Assembly: GCA_030533445.1 (NCBI GenBank)
Contig: CM060081.1
Coordinates: 14,701,655-14,765,654, forward strand
Source: Cyprinodon diabolis
Taxonomy: Eukaryota > Chordata > Actinopteri > Cyprinodontiformes > Cyprinodontidae
Reading direction: 5' to 3'
DNA: 64,000 nt
In this document: piece after piece, positions 1 to 23,060 of the stretch
How the letters are laid out: every line of letters starts with the position of its first letter
How positions within the stretch are numbered: position 1 is the first letter of the stretch
Program-made: the position numbers and the translations under genes
Notes under the pieces: model-generated
Seen by the model: the letters and a program-made list of their open reading frames with translations, nothing else
Databases searched by the model: none
What the model was told of the DNA's origin: nothing

Positions 1-621
1 TTATGCATATCAGATATAGTCAAAGAAAAATGATTCTTGTTTTTTGAAAGATTTCAATGAAGTAGGACCTTTGTTCAGATTTGTTAGTTAAACAGAGAAG
101 AACTTGTTTATGTGTCTGTTGCCCAGGAAGCAGAGGCAACTAGAAATCCATGCAGCTTCTTGTAGTAATGTCCATTTACCCGTATGTCATGTTGATGAAA
201 TCGTATATTGCCCTGATGGTTGGAGGCGGCCTCCAATACCCTCACAATCTGCCTTTAATTCAGACAGTCCTCCTACATTTGTATTTTGTTATCTGGAAGG
301 AGGGATGTTATCTGCTTGCAATGCTGGTTTATCCAGCTATATTTGGGAATGTTGTTATAGAGACGGTCTCCAAAAACAAAAAATCAAGAGATTGTGTTAG
401 AGATAGATTGATAGATTTTTTGGCATTGGCTGGTAGCTGCGTACCTTTAATTATTAATGAGTGCATTCAGCAGTTATGCTTTGAGATCTCATGAAGCCCA
501 TTCATTAGAACCATCTCCATTTAGTATCCATTATAATTGTTTTTTGTTGTTTTTTTTATAAATTTTTCTTTTTTGTTTAGATTGAGATTGTGACACCTGT
601 TATCATTTTAGGTCTTTAGAC

Positions 622-831
622 CAGCTGTTGGCATCTTCAGTCCTCGAGGGCCGGTATCCTGTAACTTTTAGATGTTTACTTTATCCAACACACATGAAAT
701 AAGTAGTTATAAGATTAGCAGGGCTCTGGGGAACTTAACTGCATTCCGAGGAGATAATTCAGCCCTTTGATTCAGGTTTGTTAGAATCAGAAGGAATAGC
801 AGCCCTAGAAGACTGGAATTGCCCACCACTG
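622..831. mobile_element. short hAT-type MITE
   Basis: The ends form imperfect inverted repeats: the left end starts cagctgttggcatcttcag and the reverse complement of the right end starts cagtggtgggcaattccag. The 8-bp flanks 614-621 (ctttagac) and 832-839 (aattagac) agree at 6 of 8 positions, as expected for an aged hAT target duplication. The internal text (cctcgagggccggtatcc near the left end) is a motif I recognise from an abundant teleost MITE. There is no coding capacity. Confidence 0.65.
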
Positions 832-1145
832 AATTAGACTGTTAAAATAAAAGGTATCCAAATTGGCCTTAAAAAGTACTGTTTTGAGTTAAAGATTTTC
901 TACTGCGTTGTAAATGACCCATCAATTTATATAAGGGAGGAAAGTATAAGAAAAAAGACATGCAATTAAAAGCAGTAGCTGTTTCCTGCAGGTCTGCTCT
1001 GTTTGCCTATAGTGGCTCTGCAGCCACACTTGGCCAAAACAGCCGATACTAACCCATCATAAATAACCAGGAGCTTCATGGTCCACATACAGAACTAAAC
1101 AGGAGGGTGGGGGGTATATTTGTCATGGAACCAAATCGGTTGTTT

Positions 1146-1767
1146 GAGGCCCCGTCCACACGAAGCCGAACCCTGGCCTAAACGCACAAATTTTTCACCA
1201 AACCAGCCTCTCATCCACACGAAGCCGGCGTTTCGGGGGTCTGTAAACGATCTTTTTTTTATTCAGCCTTCAGAGTGGGAAGATTTTGAAACGCCGTTTT
1301 CGCGTTTCCATCTTTAAGCTCTAACCACATTTTTTTTTTTTACACGCATGCGTCATAGCGTCGCCTCTAAACACGCATGCGCGACACAGTATCACAACAA
1401 CAATGCGCCGTACTGTGTTGAATGGTTGCTCCTAATGCTACTCACCCTGCTGCCGGGCTTACAACAGAATCTTCTTCTTCTGGAATATCTCCAGGAAGAA
1501 CAGAGCAATATCGACGACATAGTTCAGCACCACGAAAATGGACCCGCAGGGCAACCATGTATAAATATTAGTGCGCATGCCCAACATTTCGTCGCCTATT
1601 TTTGCTTTGGCACCACAGCGCCACTTATAGGCCTGGCATACATTTTGCAGCGTTTTCATGCATTCGTGTGGACGATCACATTTATTTTACGTCTCCGTCT
1701 TTACGACAAACGTTCTAGAAAATATTTGCGTTTCGTGTTCGTTTTGACTTCGTGTGGACGGGGCCTC
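1146..1767. mobile_element. MITE with gaggccccgtccacacg inverted ends
   Basis: The left end gaggccccgtccacacgaag is mirrored by acttcgtgtggacggggcct at the right end (about 19 of 20 paired). The body is CpG-rich compared with its surroundings and contains repeated acgcatgcg-type palindromes. The 157-residue open frame across it resembles no protein I know. No convincing target duplication is visible, so the superfamily is unassigned. Confidence 0.7.
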
Positions 1768-4700
1768 AGTATCAGCAATAAAGCTAAAGCACAGCTTGTC
1801 ACTCACCAACACCACAGCTGAATTCTGAACCTACTGAATCCACCCCTCTGGTTCATATTGGTTATTTGAATTTGAAATTTTATTAGAACTTAACTGAAAC
1901 ATTATCTGTACCTGCTTCCATGATCAAAATAGAGCATTAGCAGTAGTGACTGCTCCCTCTCTCTGCTGTGTTTCTGCAGGCTGACTGCTCTGAGGCACAA
2001 CTTTTCTTTTCATATTCACATGCAAATGACAATCAGGCCCTTGAACAATGAAAAAAAAAAACATAGTTATCCTAAAGCAGCAGAGGCTTCTGCGATCATG
2101 ACTCAAACATCCTTAAGCTCATGGCATTAATGAGGAAAAAATCAGTTTCAGTACAGTAAGAAGATTGTATTTTCAGATTTATCAGCAAATTCTGAGCAAT
2201 TTCTTAGAAAGATCTTGCAGCTCACAGGTTTGAAAAGCTTACAAATAATTTTAGAAATCTGTAATTTAGTAGAAATCTTTTAAAAAACAATTAGATAAAA
2301 AATAAAACACAGGAATAGGCAAGAAAATTCCTGCATAAAGATTTGTTCATTGCCATGAACTGAGTGCTCTACTTCTGTCATCGCCGTTTTTTAATTGTGC
2401 ATCCCATCTGCCTGTCTTTTTAATTGTGGTTGGGAGTTTTGCTATAGTTGTGCAATGTGGAAAGACGAGTCTAATTTTAATGCAAGGTGCAATCATGGAC
2501 AGGTTTTATATTTTTCATGATTCAAAATATTTCCTGATACGATTTGCTGTAACTATGCAACGTGGGAACTTTTTGAAATGTCTTTGCAGCAGCATGAGTC
2601 TGCATCTTTAACGTGAAAACCGTTGACAAAATGATGTTTGAAGTTACCTTCACAGCTTATCTCCCTTTGTGTGTTTCCGGTACTTTGATTTTTAAAAGCA
2701 TTTGATAGTCCTGACTCCTGCTGCCTCTGTAATGCATGCAATTTTTGTCGGACACACATCAGAAAGACAATTCAACTATCTGTACTTGCTTTTGTGCTGA
2801 TGCTTAGTAAAGGTGTATTTTATGGCATAGACATTTGTTTAATGATCTAATGAAACTGGATTTCCCCCACATTCATAACCTTTTAAAATTATGCTCAGTC
2901 AGTGAGACACTTAAGGACCTCTGCAGGTCTGTGATGGGAAAACTCCTTTTGTTGGAAAGACAGATGCACATTAGACATCTGGACAACTTTATAATCAGAT
3001 GTCAGTATGTTCAAAGCAGGACATTATGCCTTTAAAGGAAAATAAACACAAGTGCTAAAGTAATTGCATACAAATTTCTGGAAGATTTGTCTATAACGTG
3101 TACATTCCGACTTTGATAAAATGTAAATAATAATTTGAGGTGTAATTTTCAAGTCAGCTAAAGCAACTGTTTGTCAGTTTAAACTGTCCTGTAAAACCTC
3201 CAGTTAGGTGGAACACTGATGGTTGTCTGTAAATCATTTGAGACAAAAGGAGGGGTACATGTCAGAATTTTAAAGTTAGAATTAAATTAAATTCAATCCC
3301 ATGCTGACAACCCAAGGCTTTTCTAAATGGGAAACATTGAACTAATCGGTCTTTATGATTTAATTGAACTATCTTTGTAAAGTGCCTTAAGATGATGCCC
3401 TCTAAACTGAACTGAAATGAATTGAATAGATCCTTGGGTCGGCTCAGCCAGCTGACAGCATCTACTTGCAACTGATGCAGAATTCCTTCAAAAGTCAGCG
3501 AAAGAATTGTTTATTGTGGTCTCAGCTGGAAGTTAAGATGAATCAGATTAAATCGACTTTACAGATGGAGAATATGGTCCGTGTTTTCAGCCTTGCCGTG
3601 TTTAGACTGGTGCATCTGAATTTGTTGATCAAAATCAGTTGCTGTTTACTTGCTCTTTAAACTGCAATAAACCAGGATGCAGTCTAAGAAGCCTTAAGGA
3701 AATAATTTAGGATGACAAGAATAGACTTCTTCAGCAATCATCTGGCACAACTGCTAAGACACATTTTCATACCAGCGATCAATTACATAACAGGCTGGGA
3801 AAATTAGCCATTTAACAGTGTTTTCACATAGGAGAATCTGTTAGTTATTCATGAGGACTGATGTTTAGCTAAACTATTAACCTTGGGAAGACATGAGCAC
3901 ATGCGTTGGTGTCAGTTAGAAGCCAATTTAATAATTGTGATTGTCGACCTCACTGACCTGCTGATAACCTGCTGACTCACGGCGAGCTCCCAAGCCTGTT
4001 AGACCTGCTCGGTCTCTTCTTTCTGTAAGGAACAGATCACACAATTGAAGCCCTGTGAATTACAGGACCTGTTTGCAGTGCATCTACTGTGCATGACTTT
4101 GATTTTAATCTACCTTTTGTACACAGCTATGAGCTTCTGTTTCCATGATTTTTTTGTCTTTAACACAGACCAACTTATAGAAAAGTACAAACTTCTTTTT
4201 GATTTCTGTTTAAAATGTCAATAATAGTAAAACCCAGAGAATCTTTTAAATTTCCCCTCTTTTCCCCAGATAGTACTATTATAACTACTTTGAATTTATT
4301 ATATCAATGTTTATGGGGCAAGTATTTTGTTAATTGGAATCTTTACTCAGTGTAATATATTTCAGTATACTTCTGCAATTCTAGAAAATATTTTACTTTT
4401 GATTCTTTAAAAAGCTAAGGAACATAGGATTTTTGAGGGTTTTATAAAGGAAATAAAAGTGTAAGAAATCAGTGTTTCATGGCCTCTTTAGCAAACAGAT
4501 TTAACCAGGTTTTAAATGTAGTTCATATTCCCTAAAAGTAATTAAATAGCCTTTTCATATAGCCTTAAAGCTAACTTTTGACCAACCCGGATTTCTTAAA
4601 ACTGACATTATGTCCTGACAGTAGATGATAATGACAATTGTGAACCTTTTAGCTAGTCCCAGTTCTATCACAGTTTGTACAAATTGTTCCTGTCCTCTCA

Positions 4701-4967
4701 CCATGACACCTTTTATTTTTCTGTAGGGTGTCTGAAATGCTGCCAGAGAAATGAACAGACCCTGTAACACAACCAGAAAACAAATGAATACTTCCAGACT
4801 TACAGAAAAAAATGTTTTGAACATAAAAGCTGAGTGTCCAGCTTAAAATCCTTCCCTTTATGTTGAGGGTTTAATGGTAAATTCTCTTTGGCGGATGGCT
4901 TTATAATTTATATTTTATTGCTTTTAAAAGTAACAATGTGGAGCAGAGTACTTACTTGATTCATATA
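1768..4967. other. non-coding flank upstream of prkcd
   Basis: No exon with recognisable protein similarity was found on either strand. The stretch 3270-3430 resembles the decayed 3' end of a fish LINE (aaagtgccttaagatgatg followed by gaattgaat-like text). The rest is AT-rich unique-looking sequence. It may be a 5' intron of prkcd if that gene has a distant non-coding first exon, but no first exon can be assigned. Confidence 0.4.
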
Positions 4968-6558
4968 CAGGTGCTGGTCATAAAATTAGAATATCATGAA
5001 AAAGTAGATTGATTTCAGTAATTCCATTTAAAAAGTGAAACTTGTATATTATATTCATACATTACATACAAACTCATATATTTCAGATGTTTATTTTGTT
5101 TAATTTTGATGATTACAAATGACAACAAATGAAAATCTCAAATTCATCATATCAGAAAATTAGAATATTGTGAAAAGGTTCAAAATTGATGGCCCCTGGT
5201 GCCACACTCTAATCAGCTAATTAACTCAAACCACCTGCAAAAGCCTTTAAATGGTCTTTCAGTCTAGTTCTATAGGCTACACAATCATGGGGAAGACTGC
5301 TGACTTGACAGTTGTCCAAAAGACGACCATCGACACCTTGCACAAGGAGGGCAAGACACAAAAGGTCATCGCTAAAGAGGCTGGCTGTTCACAGAGCTCA
5401 GTGTCCAAGCACATTAATAGAGAGGCGAAGGGAAGGAAAAGATGTGGTCGAAAAAAGTGTACAAGCAAGAGAGATAACCGCACCCTGGAGAGGATTGTGA
5501 AACAAAACCCATTCAAAAATGTGGGGGAGATTCACAAAGAGTGGACTGCAGCTGGAGTGAGTGCTTCAAGAACCACCACACACAGACGTATGAAAGACAT
5601 GGGTTTCTGCTGTCGCATTCCTTGTGTCAAGCCACTCTTGAACCACAGACAGCGTCAGAAGCGTCTTGCCTGGGCTGCTGGTGAGTGGTCCAAAGTCATG
5701 TTCTCTGATGAAAGTAAATTTTGCATTTCCTTTGGAAATCAAGGTCCCAGAGTCTGGAGGAAAAGAAGAGAGGCACTTCATCCACGTTGCTTGAAGTCCA
5801 GTGTAAAGTTTCCACAGTCAGTGATGGTTTGGGGTGCCATGTCATCTGCTGGTGTTGGTCCATTGTGTTTTCTGAGGTCCAGGGTCAACGCAGCCACATA
5901 CCAGGAGGTTTTAGAGCACTTCATGCTTCCTGCAGCTGACCAACTTTTTGGAGATGCAGATTTCATTTTCCAACAGGACTTGGCACCTGCACACAGTGCC
6001 AAAGCTACCAGTACCTGGTTGAAGGACCATGGTATCCCTGTTCTTAATTGGCCAGCAAACTCTCCTGACCTTAACCCCATAGAAAATCTATGGGGTATTG
6101 TGAAGAAGAAGATGCAATACACCAGACCCAACAATTCAGAAGAGCTAAAAGCCACTATTAGAGCAACCTGGGCTATCATAACACCTGAGCAGTGCCACAG
6201 ACTGATCGACTCCATGCCACGCCGCATTGCTGCAGTAATACAGGCCAAAGGAGGCCCAACTAAATACTGAGTGCTGTACATGCTCATACTTTTCATGTTC
6301 ATACTTTTCAGTTGGCCAACATTTCTATAAATCCTTTGTTTTTATTGGTCTTCAGTAATATTCTAATTTTCTGATATGATGAATTTGAGATTTTCATTTG
6401 TTGTCATTTGTAATCATCAAAATTAAACAAAATAAACATCTGAAATATATGAGTTTGTATGTAATGTATGAATATAATATACAAGTTTCACTTTTTAAAT
6501 GGAATTACTGAAATCAATCTACTTTTTCATGATATTCTAATTTTATGACCAGCACCTG
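4968..6558 (+). mobile_element. complete Tc1/mariner element with 202-bp inverted repeats
   Basis: The element begins caggtgctggtcataaaatt and ends with its exact reverse complement, and is flanked by the TA target duplication (4966-4967 and 6559-6560). The left repeat 4968-5169 and the right repeat 6357-6558 are each 202 bp, and I found no mismatch when reading one against the reverse complement of the other. Between them lies one intact transposase frame. Identical arms plus an open frame indicate a recent insertion. It sits about 3.9 kb upstream of the prkcd start exon. Confidence 0.95.
5287..6270 (+). CDS. Tc1-type transposase, intact (327 aa)
   Basis: This is a cut-and-paste DNA transposase of the IS630-Tc1-mariner superfamily. 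Residues 1-110 hold the paired-like bipartite helix-turn-helix DNA-binding region (QKTTIDTLHKEGKTQKVIA, then SQSSVSKHI), followed by a basic GRKRCGRKK stretch like the GRPR-type linker and nuclear signal. The catalytic triad is DD34E: D141 (MFSDESKF), D231 (FQQDLAPAH) and E266 ([11 protein letters not shown]), with 34 residues between the last two. The frame closes at GGPTKY-stop, the usual C-terminus. I chose ATG 5287 (MGKTADLT) over an in-frame ATG 12 codons upstream because family members start at this motif. No frameshift or stop is present, so it may be functional; activity cannot be read from sequence. Confidence 0.93.
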   Translation: MGKTADLTVVQKTTIDTLHKEGKTQKVIAKEAGCSQSSVSKHINREAKGRKRCGRKKCTSKRDNRTLERIVKQNPFKNVGEIHKEWTAAGVSASRTTTHRRMKDMGFCCRIPCVKPLLNHRQRQKRLAWAAGEWSKVMFSDESKFCISFGNQGPRVWRKRREALHPRCLKSSVKFPQSVMVWGAMSSAGVGPLCFLRSRVNAATYQEVLEHFMLPAADQLFGDADFIFQQDLAPAHSAKATSTWLKDHGIPVLNWPANSPDLNPIENLWGIVKKKMQYTRPNNSEELKATIRATWAIITPEQCHRLIDSMPRRIAAVIQAKGGPTKY

Positions 6559-6560
6559 TA

Positions 6561-8557
6561 CATATATGCATGGCACTTGATTAACAGAATCACTTTTATT
6601 CGTCAAGAACACTTCAACACAGGTACAGTGGTAACAGGAATTAGTCTTCATAATGTTGAAATGTCAGCTTTTGTTGTATGAACCCATCAATCAACATGTT
6701 TTGCTCTGTTCTGCTTTAAACAATACATCTCTGGTTAGTTGTTAAAATAGTTTCACAAATGTTCTTGTTAAGGTGCCATCACATGCAGTTCTGCTTTTCT
6801 GTCATATTTACTTTGTATCATTTGTTGCTAGTCTTATATTAACTCTAAAACTACAGATATCTATGCTTTAGAGAACATTTGCCTTGTAAAAATTGTAATG
6901 AGGATACTCCTCAAACTATGCTGCTCATGTGTCTGATAAGTTTCTTTTTGTTTTTTTATTTTTTAATCTCTTACCAGTATTACCTGGTAACCCACATGGG
7001 TTTTTTTGTTTTTTCCCTGAAGATGCTGTCACCTCATCACTGCAGGTTTTCAGTCTTTAGGGTCTTTTTTCTGCTGGGTTGAAAAAAAATAAATTTTCTT
7101 TACACCTAGTTATCCTCGAGGATTTTTTTTTTTTTTTTTTAGTCTTTAGCCATTTCCTTACCCACCCTTTTCCCCAAATACAAGCAGTCAGGTTTTCCAC
7201 TCCCTCTGGAGAGAGAGGGTGCCTGTTTGTGCATAATGTCCATGAAGCAGTTTTACAATATATACTTTGAGCCCAAGACACAAATTGCAAGAAAAAAAAA
7301 TCTTGGTCGATAATTATGTTTATACTTGGAAAATATGAATTTCTCAGCCCATGTGTTTCATCTCTATGGAAATTTTTAACAACTATTGCATGTCTTAAAC
7401 AGCAGTCTAAACAAAACCTGGATTCAGTTCTGATAAAGCAGCTGCAGAGTAAAATTTGACATTAAAAGGAGGTTAAGGGCTCCAATAATGAATAACTCAG
7501 GGCCACTTCTGCTCTGGTTGTCACTTCCTTGGTCAGATCATAAGCTTTCTGCACATCCTACAGTTTATTTCTGTTCACCACTCAACTTAAAAGTGAACAA
7601 GTGTGTCTGAGATTAAATGTGGCTGCGTCTGAGGTTTCTTCTTTGTTGATAATTCTTACCAGTAGGACCAGTCGCAGTGGGAATTTCCATAGCCTTTCAA
7701 AGTCACTTAACTGCTGTAGGAAAATGTTCAACTAAATTCTTCGTTCACCTCAGTGAAGCAAAACAAGATCTTTGTTCAGCAAGAGCTTAAAATAGCCCAG
7801 TGATTACCTTTTTAGTTGACTGAGACACACGTGTGTACATCCATAACAGCATACACTGCTTCAGTCTCCTGGAGCCTCCCAATGTACGACATTCAGCTCA
7901 GTAAGAGACAAAGCATGAGAGCAAGCATGTCTCAATGTTTCCCTGAGGTTTTTACCTAAAACCGGTTTTACAAAGTTGACAATTGAAATTTATTCCAGGT
8001 GACATATGCTTGCTTTAAAGTCTTCCTCAACCCATGTAAAAGCATTAATTTAGAAAAATGCCACACAAAGAGGTTGGTGAAAGGAGACACTGAGGTTAGC
8101 AGGGCTGCAGTCAGGAGACAAAAGTGGCAGCTAGCTTATCGGAGCCTGACTTGTCTTTATTGTAGCATGAAGAATGAGTAGAGGGATAGTGGTTGTTATG
8201 CCACTGATAGATTTAAAATTCAGTAAAATTTTAGTTTCACTTCATATGTTCACCTGCAGTAGCCACCATTTAACCACTAAAGGCAACTAGGGAAGATGGT
8301 TAATATACCAATATTGCAAAATTTAAAGGTGCACAGTAATATTAAAATTAGTCCTCAACCAAGTTTATGAAGTCGATGTGTAAAATAAAACAAGTTTTTA
8401 GGTTGAGTTACAACTTTTTAGGCAGTAAACAATTATTGATTATCTGTAAACTTCTGTCAAAGTTACAGAGCCGACATGTGTTTAGTTCCTGGTTCTTGTC
8501 AAGTTAATATATGCCACATTTATGACAGAACAGGCCTTGTAAAAATAAATAAATAAA

Positions 8558-8611
<54 letters not shown>

Positions 8612-10442
8612 CTTTGTTTCAAATAGAGAGTTGGTGCAGTATTTACCTATACGAACACATCTATACAATAACAATTAGTATTGTATTTAAACATTTTAAA
8701 TGGAAAATATAGTTATAATATAAGTTTTTCTCAAGTTTAAGTTCAACTATGTGTGGGTTTTTTCACTAAAGCACTTGGTCTGATTGGTTCCAATTCAGTT
8801 CAAAAATACTTAATTAATCCTAAATGGAAATTAAATAAAGAATTAAACATAACTCTAGTAATATGGTTTAGATTTAATTTCTTTGGTGGGATTTAACATG
8901 CTGGCTGATTCTCTTTCACATGTTTTGTTTGAGGTAGCTAATGTCATTAAAATATTATTTATAATTGAACATGTCCAGCAATGATTTTATGCTGTGCATT
9001 GGGAATTCTTCACAGTAGAGAGCTGCAGAATTTCTATTTTTGTCAGACACCCCTTTTATTTTTCTATTGTCAAACAGTGATTGTCCTACTAGAGTTGCAC
9101 CGAACAGACTTGATAACAATTTATTTCGCTATTTTGCAGATTTTATTACTTAATTATTTTTTTCAAACCGTTAAATCTAACCAGCATGAGTTACAAAACA
9201 GAAATAAAATGTGCGGCAGGTGCTTTGGAAATGGAGATTTAAATCAAATAGAAAATTTTAAATTATATAGAATATATGCTTTAAAGCTTTCTCCCTTTAA
9301 CATTTATCTGATGTTATTTAAACTACTTAAAAACATGATGCATTAAGGAGGATTAAGTGTCTCAGTTGATTGTGCAGATAAAGTGGAAATGAGCTCATTT
9401 TAATGACTGACTTACTGGAGGACCTTATCAATCCTCATGGCTGAGAAATAAAGACAAAATACACAAGGAGCCCGTTTGAAGCAACTTTGGTCTTTATCTT
9501 TTGAATAAACATGGAGCAATTCAGGTAAAACATCAATAGTTTCATTTTACAGAAAACTTTAAAAAAGGATTTCTCCATAGTGATTTCTCCATTCTAATCT
9601 TTTTCACAGTCCTAATAGGAGCCTGATAACATTTGAGCCTGGCAGAGCAAGACTGAGGGGAGAAAGGTTAATCCATACAGGGTTTAAGAGGAAGTGTATA
9701 AAGAAACGCTTCACTAAGAGATTAAACTTCATTAAGGAATGAATTTGATGCATTTTACTGCTTAAATCCTTTGGTTTACCACCTAGATATTTAAAATAGT
9801 TTTATTAATTAGTGTGCTTTAATAGAAACCTTAAAGTAGGTAGGAATGTGTTCTAAATGGACCCATGTAGGAAAACTATATGAGATTAGTCGGTTTTATT
9901 TTGTTCTTGAATATTTAGCCTATTGAAACCATCTCACTGGCTTATCTTGCTCCTGCTTGAAAGTGCCCCTCCCCCATTACTAGAGCAGGAGTTTGCATTA
10001 TGCACCAAGTTGAATAGAAACTGTCTACTTCCTCTATAGAAACTAAAGACTGTTAAGTGCCGTATCTCTGTATTACTGTTACTATCCTAAATACTTCAAG
10101 CCCCTCTCAGATTCAGATTTAAAAGAAGTTTCAGTCTTGATGTTGCTCCTGATTATGGACAGGAATATTAACATCCTTATTACTCACCAGTTTTTTTGCA
10201 TGTTCGTGTTTGTATCTTGGTAAATTATCTTCGGTGATAAGCTTTAACTCTTAAAGGGTAAGGATTCCTTCTTGCCATCTCCCTGATGTTTAGCTCCATT
10301 TGCAAGTCCAGGTCAGGATTCAGGCTGGGTGACTCAAAATGATTATTATCTCCAGTAGTTTGTGATCTACCAGGCTGGATTTGGGCTCAGCTCTATGTTA
10401 GATTGAGACATTCCCTGATTGTTGGTTTGTGTTGTTTTTCAG
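6561..10442. other. non-coding sequence upstream of the prkcd start exon
   Basis: No coding exon is recognisable. It holds a poly-T run near 7120-7140 and a (TA)n microsatellite at 8563-8608. The stretch 9360-9480 has the mixed composition of possible conserved non-coding DNA, but conservation cannot be tested here. It is intronic if prkcd has distal untranslated exons, otherwise promoter and intergenic DNA. Confidence 0.4.
8563..8608. repeat. (TA)n microsatellite
   Basis: About 22 uninterrupted TA dinucleotides. Confidence 0.95.
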
Positions 10443-20461
<10,019 letters not shown>

Positions 20462-21435
20462 AGAGTTAAAGTTCTCACTCGGGACACAGAAATAGACTTA
20501 TTTTATTTCGTTTATCTTCATGTGGTGTTTGGGCAACTGACTTTGAGCCTGGTTGTAACTTTTATGGTTCCTCGGATAGAGGGGCAGAAGAATAGATGGA
20601 AAAGTGTACGATCTTACCTCAGCCGTCTAAATGCACAGGTTTCAAACAGAGCATAAAGGTTCAGATAACTAAGGGAGGTTCTTAAACCAGTATCACTTTT
20701 TATACTGAGGGATATAAATCAAATATACATTGTACTGTATCACAGCTGTAATTCACTGGCACAAGGGTAACACTTTTTTTTATAAACAATAACACATGAC
20801 TTTGCGCATGCAAACTGATAGAGTTGATGGTACTTGGAGCACTCACTATTGGCTGCACTTTTTGCACCTTTTGCTACCATATAAACATTTTTTAAAAGGT
20901 TTTTGAGTAAAGATGCTTTATTCTATGCAAAATTGTGCTGAATGATAAACACTCAGCTGGTTCATCCAATGCAGAGAGAAGTCTATGCACAGACGGTTTA
21001 AATCTGTTCTGAGATTAACTATATATACTATGAAAAAAAATTTACTTGAAATGCTTTCCTCAGTGTCATTCATTGCCTTTTTTTCCAATCAGACATCCAG
21101 TCTGAATTAAAAACAAAAGTGTAAATGTCACACAGTTTATTAAGAAAAAGGATAAAGGAGGCTCACTCTGCAAAAAGTTGTTGCCTGTTAAATGTTGCGC
21201 CTGTACATCTGTATGTAATGAAGGATTTTATTTTATAAGGGAAGTGGCATTTCTATCAAGGAACAGTTCATTAATGTTACAATATTTAAATGTCATTATC
21301 TAATAAGAAAATAATACAACTTTGTATGAAATAATCAGCATGTATTTGTTTATAACTGTTTAGTGGAGTTCGTTTTTTAACGTCTTCATCTTTTCTTAAT
21401 GATTCTAAATAAATATACCTGTAAACCTGTTTCCT
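20462..21435 (+). other. prkcd: prkcd 3' untranslated region
   Basis: The terminal exon continues from the stop codon to a poly(A) signal at 21408. The sequence is AT-rich with several T-runs. The end point, about 20 bases past the signal, is an estimate. Confidence 0.7.
21408..21413 (+). terminator. prkcd: prkcd poly(A) signal AATAAA
   Basis: AATAAA is followed within 30 bases by T/GT-rich sequence (ctgtttccttcgtattctttgtg), as expected of a cleavage and polyadenylation site. Confidence 0.7.
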
Positions 21436-22330
21436 TCGTATTCTTTGTGTTTCTCTGGATTTCCTCTAAGGGTGGTTGAGGCAGTGTGCAAATTTTACAT
21501 TTAAATCTCTCCTGAAATTGTGTTGGACATTTAAATCTTTCTTAAGAAAACTAGAGTATGAGAAATGTATGCATTATAGAGATTGAACTATAATTGAGTA
21601 AATTCTGCTTTCCTGTGCATGTTCCTCTTGAGTTCAAAGGTCGACTTTTACATCATCAACTTATTGCACGGTGGCTCCTCTAACTGGCTAAAGGAGAGGA
21701 TGTTTTTATTTGTTACTTCATCAGGAAATGTTGTTTCTACTGAGATTAACAGCCTAGTTGACTTTGTCTACAGTGGCTCTCAGTTTTCCAAGATATTTTA
21801 TAAAATTCAAAATTAAGACTGTGCACATCACTCAATGTATCTCCAAATGCTTCAAAATAAATATACCAGTTAGCACCAGTGCTACATTTCATCTGTTGTC
21901 CTAAGGCAGTTACAAACGTTTAACACATACAGCTCTGCAGGAAAACGGACAAAAGCAAGTCAAAAAACAATTAAGAATAAAGGATTTTTTGTTGTTGTTG
22001 TTAGAATAGCCTAGAATTATAAATGATCTAGGATTCCATGACCAGTAAGTTTTCAACCTAATCTGAATAACTTTTAAAGTTGAGCAGTGTCCACATTTTC
22101 AAATCTGGTCACTGTTCTTTTCCCACACATCCACCAAATCACATGTTGTAGGTTTGACTGTTTACATCCTGAATCCTAAATAAAAAAATAAAAAAATTTT
22201 AATTAAAATAATGTGGTCAAACTTACAACATTGGAACATCTTAATTATGAATGTTGTGAAAATGATTTGACGTTTTAATTTTGGAAAGTAAAACTCCTAT
22301 TTCACATAGATTCAGTACACTTTGAATAGG
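21436..22330. other. intergenic sequence between prkcd and sfmbt1
   Basis: AT-rich, with no exon, RNA gene or clear repeat ends recognised. A short GTT-rich run lies near 21987-22003. Confidence 0.4.
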
Positions 22331-23060
22331 ATAGTATAGAAAATCCCTTTATTGTCCCACAATGTGCTGTGTTTACAGCAGCACAAAGATTATAGAAAAA
22401 ATTGTCACACAAATATGGACCTTAGAAAAATGAATAAGAATAACATCATTGAAGAGTTAAAAGATAAACAATAAAATATTGTACTGTAAAGAGTTCTAAC
22501 AATATAAACACTATGCACCGGAGAATAAATGACCAATATACAGCTATGGACATTGTTACAGTAATGGATATTTGAAAATTTCAACATCAGAGATGTGCAA
22601 AATGATTAAAAAATGTAATATTATTTAATGGACTAAGATAGAAACTGCAAAATGAGCCTGAATTTAACAATTTATTGAGGTTGTTGTGATGGTTATAGAG
22701 TCTTACAGCTGCTGGGACGAAAGATCTGTGATAACGCTGCCTGGTGCATTTAGGGTGCAGCAGACTGTCACTGAAGGAGCTCTCCAGTTCTGCAGCTTCA
22801 TGCACAGCTTCATGCATGGGATGGTAGACATTATCCAACAGAGATGTTAATTTAGTTAGAATCCTATTGTTTCCCACCTCCTGCACTGAGTCCAGAGGGC
22901 ACCCAATTACAGCTGGCCTTCCTGATCCAGCCACTTTCTCTCAGCTACAGTTAAGCCACTGCTCCATCAGACAGCTCTATAGAAGATGGCTGAAGCCACA
23001 ACAGAGTCATAGAATGTGTTTAGGAGCGCCCCCTGCACTCCAAAAGACATCAGTTTGACC
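22331..23060 (-). mobile_element. LINE fragment, 3' part, antisense
   Basis: Read on the minus strand, the frame 22934-22587 contains RSFVPAAVRLYN preceded by CTRQRYH, the C-terminal motif of fish non-LTR (Rex1/L2-like) reverse transcriptase polyproteins. Text further upstream (gagcgccccctgcactccaaa read on +) belongs to the same family. The element ends in the minus-strand direction with cattgtgggacaataaaggg. It is 5'-truncated as usual for LINEs and only partly open. Confidence 0.7.

Noticed and set aside
1348..1821. 157-residue frame as a novel gene
   Set aside because: It falls almost entirely in an inverted-repeat MITE and matches no known family.
3961..4030. Possible non-coding first exon of prkcd ending tttctgtaagg
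   Set aside because: A donor-like string alone in a low-information region; no promoter features and no way to link it to the 10443 acceptor.
5778..6302. 174-residue minus-strand frame
   Set aside because: Shadow of the Tc1 transposase on the opposite strand; the same applies to 47905-48573.
22867..23058. 63-residue + strand frame ending APPALQKTSV
   Set aside because: Part of the antisense LINE fragment, not a gene.
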